From JAUVXJ01 sp034430275 (GTDB lineage Bacteria; Chloroflexota; Anaerolineae; UBA7937; B3-Chlor), in the NCBI GenBank assembly GCA_034430275.1, contig DAOUEW010000208.1, forward strand, positions 1 through 5,188: a stretch of DNA of 5,188 nt, in the 5' to 3' direction. The position numbers were made by a program, and so were the translations under genes. Shown piece after piece: positions 1 to 4,505 of the stretch (its first letter is position 1; every line of letters starts with the position of its first letter). Below the pieces are notes generated by a model that saw nothing but the letters and a program-made list of their open reading frames with translations, was not told where the DNA came from and made no database searches.

Positions 1-771
1 GCCGGTGACATCCTCCAGTTGACCCTGTTCTGGCAGGCGTCCAAGACCATCGAGCAACGGTACAAGGTCTTCACCCACGTACTGGACGGCCGGTCGCAGA
101 TCGTGGGGCAAAGAGACGCCGAGCCGGTGGGCGGGACCAGGCCCACTACGACCTGGCAGGAGGGGGGGGTGGTCGCCGACAACTATGGTGTGCTGGTGTT
201 ACCGGGGACGCCACCGGGAGAGCACCAGTTGGAGATCGGCATGTACAGCCTGGATACGGGCGAGAGGCTGCCGGTGTCACAGGACGGCGAACCGCTTGGT
301 GATCGCGTCCTGCTGGAGCCGATCGAGGTCCTCCAGCCGGAGGCGCAGCCGCCCGTCGAGGCCCTGGGTATGCAGGTCAGGCACGAGGTGGGTTTCGGAC
401 CTGTGCGTCTGCTGGGATACAACCTCTCCAAGCTGGGGTTCGAGCATCTGCCCGAGGAACCTGTAGGCGCTGGGGACACGCTCCATCTGACCCTCTTCTG
501 GCAAGCCACAGGAGAGATCGACGCGGACTTCACCCTCTCTCTCCAGTTGCAGGACCAGGCTGGAAACGTGGTGGTCTCGCGGGAGGTCAAGCCAACCGGA
601 GGCGCATACGGTCCGAGAGACTGGGAGCCAGGGGAGATCATCCGCGATCAGCAGAACCTGCGGTTGCCTGCCGATCTACCATCCGGTAGATACCTGGTTC
701 TCCTACGGGTTGACGGGCTGCCGACCGATCAGAAGCCCCTACTCTTGCAGCGGCTGTCAGTGACCGACTAG
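1..771 (+). CDS. C-terminal part of a tandem beta-sandwich-module protein, probably the tail of a membrane glycosyltransferase-like protein (5' truncated)
   Basis: The frame is open from base 1, so the true start lies outside the window; 256 codons and a TAG stop are visible. The fragment holds two related modules. The first (about residues 1-110, its start cut off) has GDILQLTLFWQAS, FTHVLDG, a TTTWQEGGVVADNY stretch and a GMYSLDTGERLPV ending. The second (about residues 129-256) begins FGPVRLLGYNL and repeats GDTLHLTLFWQAT, then DWEPGEIIRDQQNLRLP and SGRYLVLLRVDG. No membrane segment or catalytic motif is visible here. Modules of this style are, as far as I know, common at the extracytoplasmic C-terminus of multi-pass GT39-like membrane proteins of Chloroflexota, where they may bind carbohydrate; that assignment is inference, because the catalytic part lies upstream of the window. 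The gene converges on the por operon and shares no transcript with it. It could instead be a wholly extracellular repeat protein. Confidence 0.75.
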   Translation, partial: AGDILQLTLFWQASKTIEQRYKVFTHVLDGRSQIVGQRDAEPVGGTRPTTTWQEGGVVADNYGVLVLPGTPPGEHQLEIGMYSLDTGERLPVSQDGEPLGDRVLLEPIEVLQPEAQPPVEALGMQVRHEVGFGPVRLLGYNLSKLGFEHLPEEPVGAGDTLHLTLFWQATGEIDADFTLSLQLQDQAGNVVVSREVKPTGGAYGPRDWEPGEIIRDQQNLRLPADLPSGRYLVLLRVDGLPTDQKPLLLQRLSVTD

Positions 772-870
772 GCTCGGGTGGCGAAGACTAGAGCCGCGTG
801 ACGAGTTCGGTCTGCGGAGCGAAGCTGGACTGCCCAGCACAGTTCATCCGCGTTCTGACTCCGACTCAAC

Positions 871-900
871 GGCGTATTCTTTCACTCAGACGCCCTTTTT
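871..900 (+). terminator. Weak candidate intrinsic terminator for the left-edge gene
   Basis: GGCGT at 871-875 can pair with ACGCC at 890-894 around a 14-nt loop, followed by C and five Ts (896-900). The stem is only 5 bp and the loop is large, so this is tentative. It lies about 100 nt after the TAG of the upstream plus-strand gene and is the only plus-strand stem plus T-run I found in the gap. Confidence 0.3.
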
Positions 901-915
901 CACCGTACGGTGAAA
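898..915. repeat. Perfect 18-bp palindrome
   Basis: TTTCACCGTACGGTGAAA is fully self-complementary (9-bp arms, no spacer). It lies in the convergent gap between the left-edge gene and the 3' end of porB. There is no T-run after it in either direction, so it is not a standard terminator by itself. It could be a binding site for a dimeric protein or a cruciform-prone sequence. No function can be assigned from this one copy. Confidence 0.6.
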
Positions 916-997
916 CTATTCCCCGCCCGTGGAATGCGGTCAAGCCTCTGGAGGGCGCCTCTGCTCTCGGTAAAGGGCAAGCTGGAAGCATGCGTGC

Positions 998-1037
998 AAC
1001 AGAAAAGGGCAGCGCCACCTTCCGGCGATGCTGCCCT
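998..1037 (-). terminator. Intrinsic terminator of the por operon
   Basis: Read on the minus strand, AGGGCAGC (1037-1030) pairs with GCTGCCCT (1013-1006). An inner GCC/GGC stem closes a 7-nt loop after a 3-nt bulge. The stem is followed directly by the T-rich tract TTTTCTGTT (1006-998). It begins about 20 nt after the porB stop codon, the expected place for the operon's transcription end. In the plus direction no T-run follows, so it should act mainly on the por transcript. Confidence 0.75.
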
Positions 1038-1057
1038 GACCTAGTAGAGAAAAGCGG

Positions 1058-1996
1058 CTACTCTTCCTCGCCGCACCTCTCGAGCAGTTGCCTCCACTTG
1101 CGGTCTATCCCGGCCTGCAACTCCTCGATGATGTGCTTGTTCTCCGGGCTGAAGAGGTGCCGGAAGCGCCCCTGAGGCTTGAGGAACTCCTCGATGGGCA
1201 GTTTCTCCTTGGGACGGTAGGTCAGCTTCCACTCGCCGTCCTCCACCTCGTAGAGGGGCCAGTAGCAGGTCTCCACCGCCAGACGGGTGATCTCGATGGT
1301 CTCGTCCGTCTCGTGGCGCCAGCCGCGATTGCAGGAGGATAGCACGTTCATGAAGGAAGCACCATCAGCAGCCACCGCCTTGCGCACCTTCTTCATCAGG
1401 TCCCGCCAGTTGTGGGGCGAGGCCTGGGCCGCGTACGGTATGTCGTGGGCCGCGGCGATGGCGGTCAGGTCCTTCCGAGGTCTGGGCTTGCCGGGAACTA
1501 CCTTGCCCACAGGCGAGGTCGTGGTCCACGCGCCCAGCGGAGTGGCCCCGGAGCGCTGGATGCCCGTGTTCATGTAGGCCTCGTTGTTGTAGCAGACGTA
1601 CAGGGCTCTGTGGCCCCGCTCCATCATCCCTGACAGCGCCTGGATACCTATGTCGTAGGTGCCACCGTCGCCTCCAAAGGCCACGAACTTGATGCCTATC
1701 TCCTTCATCTTGCCCTGGCGAACCAGGGAGCGATACATCGCCTCCACGCCGCTGATCGTGGAGGCGGCGGTCTCGAAGGCGGTGTGGATCCACGGGATGT
1801 TCCACGCTGTGTATGGATAGATCGTCGTCGAGACCTCCAGACAGCCCGTGGCGTTGGCCACGACCACCGGTTCGTCGATGGCGGTCAAAATCTGGCGCAC
1901 GATGATCGGCGCTGCACAGCCAGCGCAGAGCCGGTGCCCATAGGTCAGGCGATCTTCCTTCTCACTCAGTTCCTTCAGTTTCAGTGCTGTTGCCAT
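1058..1996 (-). CDS. porB: 2-oxoacid (pyruvate):ferredoxin oxidoreductase, beta subunit (PorB)
   Basis: This 312-residue protein is the thiamine-diphosphate-binding catalytic half of a four-subunit 2-oxoacid:ferredoxin oxidoreductase. The cytoplasmic enzyme works with PorA, PorD and PorG in CoA-dependent oxidative decarboxylation, or the reverse synthesis. Cysteines C24 and C27 (LCAGC), C52 (ATGCLEV) and C222 (SSCNRGWRH) match the four ligands of the proximal 4Fe-4S cluster. The ThDP/Mg motif is G109-D110-G111 (FGGDGGTYDIG) with N137-N138 (CYNNEAYMNTG) about 27 residues on. The length is close to family members of about 310-325 residues and the acidic C-terminus looks natural. The ATG start is supported by GGGGAG six nt upstream. 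It is the last gene of the operon, 74 nt after porA and about 20 nt before a terminator. The sequence does not show whether pyruvate or a branched-chain 2-oxoacid is the substrate; pyruvate is the default. Confidence 0.95.
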   Translation of the reverse strand: MATALKLKELSEKEDRLTYGHRLCAGCAAPIIVRQILTAIDEPVVVANATGCLEVSTTIYPYTAWNIPWIHTAFETAASTISGVEAMYRSLVRQGKMKEIGIKFVAFGGDGGTYDIGIQALSGMMERGHRALYVCYNNEAYMNTGIQRSGATPLGAWTTTSPVGKVVPGKPRPRKDLTAIAAAHDIPYAAQASPHNWRDLMKKVRKAVAADGASFMNVLSSCNRGWRHETDETIEITRLAVETCYWPLYEVEDGEWKLTYRPKEKLPIEEFLKPQGRFRHLFSPENKHIIEELQAGIDRKWRQLLERCGEEE

Positions 1997-2046
1997 ATTC
2001 TTCTCCCCTGGAGAAGCAGAGTGCGGTCGAAGCTCTGCGACTGCAC
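1997..2046 (-). promoter_or_regulatory. Structured porA-porB leader with sequestered porB Shine-Dalgarno
   Basis: Two consecutive mRNA hairpins occupy most of the 74-nt gap. The first (2046-2021) pairs GTGCAGTCG with CGACCGCAC, 8 of 9 pairs with one A/C mismatch, around an 8-nt loop. The second (2016-2000) pairs CTTCTCC with GGAGAAG, a perfect 7-bp stem with loop AGG. It ends 3 nt before the porB ATG and contains the porB Shine-Dalgarno GGGGAG (2008-2003). A competing pairing exists between GCAGAG (2038-2033) and CTCTGC (2021-2016). The base pairing is seen directly. A role in adjusting PorB translation, or in mRNA processing and stability, is inference. Confidence 0.45.
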
Positions 2047-2070
2047 ACTGCGATCTCTAAAACGACTCGG

Positions 2071-3252
2071 CTACTCGCGCACGCCAAGATAGGTGACGAG
2101 TTGCTCGATCTTGCCCGTTTCCGCGATGGCCGCCAGGTCACGAAACACCCTCTCTATCTGGTCAGGCGTGGTGTCCCGTCCACCGAGGCCGAAGATGTAG
2201 TCCACCGTCTTGGCAGGCACGTCGTGTACCTTGAGGGCCGCGCACAACTCCATGAACAACGGCCCGCCAAGGGCACCGAAGGAATCGGAGCGATCCATGA
2301 CCCCCACTGCGGCCTTGCCGCGCAGTGCCTCGGCCAGTTCCTCAGCCGGGAATGGTCGGAAGACACGCGGCTTGAGCAACCCGACCTTTAATCCCTGGGA
2401 CCGCAGGTTTTCCACCACACTGCGTGCCGTGCCTGCTGTGGAGGACAAGACGACCAGGGCCAGCTCCGCGTCCTCCAGTCGATACTCCTCGAAGAGCCCA
2501 TAGTGACGCCCGAAGCGCTTTTCGAACTCAGCAGCCACTTCCAGGATGACGCCCTTGGCGTGCTGCATCCCATCCACCTGCTGTCGCTTGTGCTCCATAT
2601 AGAAGTCGTAGAAGTCCAGAGGGCCGTAGGTGACGGGGTGCTCCACATCCAACAACGGCTCGTGGGCCTTGAAGGGGCCAACGAAGTCTCTCACCGCCTC
2701 GTCGTCCTCTATCTGCACGCGCTCCAGCCCGTGGCTGGTGATGAAGCCATCGTACAGGCTCATCACTGGCAGTAGTACGTCCTCATGTTCGGCGATACGT
2801 ACCGCCTGGATGCAGTTGTCGTACCCCTCCTGGGGGTTCTCGCCGAAGAGTTGTATCCAGCCCGCATCACGAGCGCCCATGGAGTCGCTATGATCGCAGT
2901 GGATGTTGATCGGTCCCGAAAGCGCCCTGTTGACCACCGTCATCACGAGCGGCGCTCTGTTGGAGGCGGCGATGTACACCATCTCCCACATCAGAGCCAG
3001 GCCGTTGGCGGCGGTGGCCGTCATCACCCTGCCCCCAGCCGCCGATGCGCCGATGCAGGCCGCCATGGCGCTGTGTTCGCTCTCCACTCGTATGAACTCG
3101 GTGTCCACGTCTCCGTCCGCCACAAACTGCGAGAAGGTCTGGACCGTACTAGTCTGGGGTGTGATAGGGTAGGCAGCCACCACGTCGGGGTTGATCTGCC
3201 GCATGGCCTCGGCCGTAGCCGTGTTGCCATCCATCGCTTCGAATCTACTCAT
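2071..3252 (-). CDS. porA: 2-oxoacid (pyruvate):ferredoxin oxidoreductase, alpha subunit (PorA)
   Basis: This 393-residue subunit combines the ThDP pyrimidine-binding domain (about residues 1-230) and the C-terminal transketolase-like domain (about 250-393). It pairs with PorB to form the active site. Family motifs are YPITPQTS (28-35, substrate loop with T31), the catalytic-Glu motif VESEHSAM (56-63, E59), TAANGLALMWE (80-90) and NRALSGPINIHCDHSD (from N108; R109 probably contacts the 2-oxoacid). The length matches the usual size of about 390. I chose the ATG at 3252, which opens MSRFEAMDGN as in relatives and has AGGAGG (3268-3263) upstream with a rather long 10-nt spacer. An in-frame start 29 codons earlier would overlap porD and add a non-homologous tail. 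It lies 43 nt after porD and 74 nt before porB. A 2-oxoisovalerate-type enzyme is the main alternative specificity. Confidence 0.95.
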   Translation of the reverse strand: MSRFEAMDGNTATAEAMRQINPDVVAAYPITPQTSTVQTFSQFVADGDVDTEFIRVESEHSAMAACIGASAAGGRVMTATAANGLALMWEMVYIAASNRAPLVMTVVNRALSGPINIHCDHSDSMGARDAGWIQLFGENPQEGYDNCIQAVRIAEHEDVLLPVMSLYDGFITSHGLERVQIEDDEAVRDFVGPFKAHEPLLDVEHPVTYGPLDFYDFYMEHKRQQVDGMQHAKGVILEVAAEFEKRFGRHYGLFEEYRLEDAELALVVLSSTAGTARSVVENLRSQGLKVGLLKPRVFRPFPAEELAEALRGKAAVGVMDRSDSFGALGGPLFMELCAALKVHDVPAKTVDYIFGLGGRDTTPDQIERVFRDLAAIAETGKIEQLVTYLGVRE

Positions 3253-3295
3253 TCTTAGAAGGCCTCCTGTCCGAGGTAGATCCCGGTATGATCTG

Positions 3296-3592
3296 CTATT
3301 CCTCTGATTCTGCTTCTGCCACCATGGTGATGGCCTCAACGGGGCATATAGAAGCGCAGATGCCGCAACCCTTGCAGAATCTCAAATGGAAACCGACCAT
3401 CTCCCCATCATGGACATCGATGCTGGCATCGGGGCAGTACACCCAGCACTGTAGGCAGTTGATGCACTTCTCCTGGTCGACTACTGGTCTCTTGGCCCGC
3501 CAACTACCGGTCTCGTATTCCCGAGCGTTGCCGGCGTCTACTATCTTCCCGCCTATGGGGATTTCCTTCCAACCGGCGTTCAGATCTACCAT
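3296..3592 (-). CDS. porD: 2-oxoacid (pyruvate):ferredoxin oxidoreductase, delta subunit, 2[4Fe-4S] ferredoxin-like (PorD)
   Basis: This 98-residue iron-sulfur protein is the electron-transfer subunit that carries electrons from the PorB cluster towards external ferredoxin. It has the typical PorD N-terminal extension (about residues 8-36, including GWKEIPIGGKIV, GNAREYETGSWR and RP) followed by two 4Fe-4S motifs. Motif one is C43-x2-C46-x2-C49-x3-C53-P and motif two is C73-x2-C76-x2-C79-x3-C83-P, all eight ligands intact. The ATG directly abuts the second in-frame TAG of porG (TAGATG), and a strong AGGAGG lies five nt upstream of that ATG, inside the last codons of the porG frame. That arrangement is typical of translational coupling. 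The protein ends in an acidic tail (EAESEE) and porA follows 43 nt later. The complete extension plus eight cysteines distinguishes it from a generic ferredoxin. Confidence 0.95.
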   Translation of the reverse strand: MVDLNAGWKEIPIGGKIVDAGNAREYETGSWRAKRPVVDQEKCINCLQCWVYCPDASIDVHDGEMVGFHLRFCKGCGICASICPVEAITMVAEAESEE

Positions 3593-3688
3593 CTAGCCCT
3601 CCTGTACCTCGTCAGCGGCACGTTTGATAGCATCCACGTTCCGGTTCACTATCTCGGTGCCGAACTTGTCTCCAAACTGCTTGCGGGT
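3593..3688 (-). other. porG: Continuation of the porG frame beyond the in-frame TAG (normal PorG C-terminus, 31 codons plus stop)
   Basis: Immediately after the TAG at 3689-3691 the same frame continues open for 31 codons, including KQFGDKFGTEIVNRN and AIKRAADEV, and ends in TAG at 3593-3595 next to the porD ATG. From memory, PorG proteins such as the Thermotoga one (about 192 residues) end with a closely similar segment (FGKKF, then a helix with NxxAxxxGYEEVK), aligning without indels and placing the TAG at a basic-residue position. Joined through the TAG, the product would be 190 residues, the normal family size. No other stop or frameshift is present. This is therefore the 3' end of porG, either untranslated because of a nonsense mutation, recovered by readthrough, or cut off by a base error. 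Confidence 0.8.
3598..3603 (-). promoter_or_regulatory. porD Shine-Dalgarno inside the porG 3' end
   Basis: AGGAGG on the minus strand, five nt before the porD ATG and overlapping codons for the last residues of the porG frame. Its strength means PorD could be translated independently even if ribosomes leave porG early at the in-frame TAG. Confidence 0.75.
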
Positions 3689-4165
3689 CTACCCAATCAA
3701 GTCGTCTACCGTCAGGATACCCGTCGCTTTGACCAGGGCACCCAACATCGGTGTGTTGGTGATCTCACGCCCCAGCGTTTCCAGGGCGATCTTCGTGGCA
3801 TCCACTGTGAATACCTTGCCTGTCTTGAAGCCCACCATCTCGCGAACCCTGGCCGGCGACTCCTCAGTGTTGACCAACAGCACGCCATCTTCGTGGAGGC
3901 CATCAGCGACGTCCACGGCCTCCAACAACGTGGGATCCAGGACCAGGACGATATCCGGCCGTTGTATCTGGCAGTGCTTGTGGATGGGCTCCGGGCTCAC
4001 CCGGGTAAAGGCCCTGATGGGTGCACCAGCTCGCTCCGGGCCGTAGTCCGGGAAGGCCTGAAAGTACTGGCCGCTATCCAGCGCCACCTTAGCCAGCATC
4101 TTGCCCGCGGTCACTACACCTTGGCCGCCACGCCCGTGCCAGCGTATCTCAGTTAGCTTGGCCAC
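3689..4165 (-). CDS. porG: 2-oxoacid (pyruvate):ferredoxin oxidoreductase, gamma subunit (PorG), shortened by an in-frame TAG
   Basis: This is the gamma-domain subunit of the four-subunit oxidoreductase and the first gene of the operon. The 158 residues before the TAG show the family core: RWHGRGGQG (8-16), AFPDYGPERAGAPIRAF (37-53), a PDIVLVLD strand, LLVNTEE, and NTPMLGALVKATGI (137-150). The usual length is about 180-195, and the missing 32 or so residues are present in the same frame after the stop (3593-3688). The start is GTG at 4165, supported by AGGAGG (4176-4171) with a 5-nt spacer and by the family N-terminus. If the stop is real, PorG lacks its C-terminal helix region, which may weaken assembly with the other subunits. 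No redox ligands are lost, because this subunit has no cluster. The alternative is a single-base error (for example CAG or AAG read as TAG). The family call is secure; whether the protein is truncated in vivo is not. Confidence 0.9.
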   Translation of the reverse strand: MAKLTEIRWHGRGGQGVVTAGKMLAKVALDSGQYFQAFPDYGPERAGAPIRAFTRVSPEPIHKHCQIQRPDIVLVLDPTLLEAVDVADGLHEDGVLLVNTEESPARVREMVGFKTGKVFTVDATKIALETLGREITNTPMLGALVKATGILTVDDLIG

Positions 4166-4170
4166 TCTGT

Positions 4171-4176
4171 CCTCCT
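4171..4176 (-). promoter_or_regulatory. porG Shine-Dalgarno (decides the GTG start)
   Basis: AGGAGG on the minus strand, five nt upstream of GTG at 4165-4163. It fixes a non-ATG start for PorG, in agreement with the family N-terminus KLTEIRWHGRGGQG. Confidence 0.75.
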
Positions 4177-4204
4177 AGTACAAAGAAATGAAGATTCTGG
4201 TCGC

Positions 4205-4215
4205 GTGCAATGCAC
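4205..4215. promoter_or_regulatory. Small inverted repeat at the por transcription start, possible operator
   Basis: GTGCA-T-TGCAC on the minus strand: two perfect 5-bp arms about a single central base. It lies 9-19 nt downstream of the por -10 box, at about +4 to +14 of the predicted transcript. A repressor bound here could block initiation. A loop of one base makes an RNA hairpin unlikely. An 11-bp symmetric site can occur by chance, so this is tentative. Confidence 0.25.
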
Positions 4216-4224
4216 TAAAACTCT

Positions 4225-4254
4225 ATTATACACCACAAGATGCCGGAACGCCAA
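4225..4254 (-). promoter_or_regulatory. Sigma70-type promoter of the por operon
   Basis: On the minus strand, a consensus -10 TATAAT (4230-4225) is preceded by an 18-bp spacer and a -35-like TTGGCG (4254-4249, 4 of 6 to TTGACA). Predicted transcription starts near 4218, giving a 5' leader of about 50 nt before the porG GTG. The AT-rich -10 stands out from its GC-rich surroundings. It would drive porG-porD-porA-porB as one transcript ending at the terminator near 1000. Confidence 0.65.
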
Positions 4255-4400
4255 GACCGCCCAGTATTGACAGACCTAGTCCGCATAGCACCCGACGCAG
4301 AAGTTCAGCGGGGATGGACGCTCGAGATCACGTGGGGCTAAGCCTTTTCTGTCGAGACCGGCTGGCGCCTTCAGTGCCGCTATTCCACACCCGGCGGTGC

Positions 4401-4429
4401 TTGTGAAGAAGGACAAACTGTGTTACCAT
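4401..4429 (+). promoter_or_regulatory. Candidate promoter of the amidase gene
   Basis: TTGTGA (4401-4406, 4 of 6 to the -35 consensus), a 17-bp spacer, and TACCAT (4424-4429, 4 of 6 to the -10 consensus) preceded by the extended -10 TG at 4421-4422. Transcription would start near 4436 and leave a leader of about 70 nt before the ATG at 4506. The elements are partial matches with ideal spacing. Confidence 0.4.
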
Positions 4430-4505
4430 CAACGCTTGGCAGCTCTCGCTCTCTGCGGGGGGCGTAGAGAAAACCGCGGACTGTCTATTCGATTGGTGGC
4501 GTGGC

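Larger units (their letters stand above)
4166..4505. other. Divergent intergenic region between the por operon and the amidase gene
   Basis: This 340-nt gap holds the por promoter, leader and Shine-Dalgarno on its left side and a candidate promoter for the amidase near 4401-4429 on its right side. Between about 4255 and 4400 I see no convincing coding frame, RNA gene or terminator. An isolated TTGACA at 4267-4272 lacks a matching -10 box. Confidence 0.6.

Noticed and set aside
19..21. TTG at 19 as the start of the left-edge gene
   Set aside because: The frame is open and homologous to the module pattern from base 1 (AGDILQ before LTLFWQ), so the codon is internal to a gene that begins outside the window.
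2785..3258. 157-codon plus-strand open frame opposite porA
   Set aside because: It lies wholly inside porA, which has clear family motifs. Its translation is low in recognisable structure and rich in His and Arg, as expected of an antisense shadow.
3253..3339. Upstream in-frame start giving PorA 29 extra residues
   Set aside because: The extension overlaps the end of porD and has no family similarity. The ATG at 3252 has an AGGAGG upstream and gives the usual PorA N-terminus and length.
3689..3691. Pyrrolysine insertion at the porG TAG
   Set aside because: Known pyrrolysine sites are chiefly in methylamine methyltransferases. The surrounding genes use TAG as a normal stop, and I see no special downstream element. 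It cannot be excluded without the genome.
4267..4272. Perfect TTGACA as a plus-strand -35 box
   Set aside because: At spacings of 15-18 bp downstream there is no hexamer resembling TATAAT, and it is far from the amidase start. A better-spaced candidate lies at 4401-4429.
4337..4350. GGCTAAGCC followed by TTTT as a plus-strand terminator
   Set aside because: The stem would have only 3 bp with a 3-nt loop, too weak for intrinsic termination, and there is no plus-strand gene just upstream.
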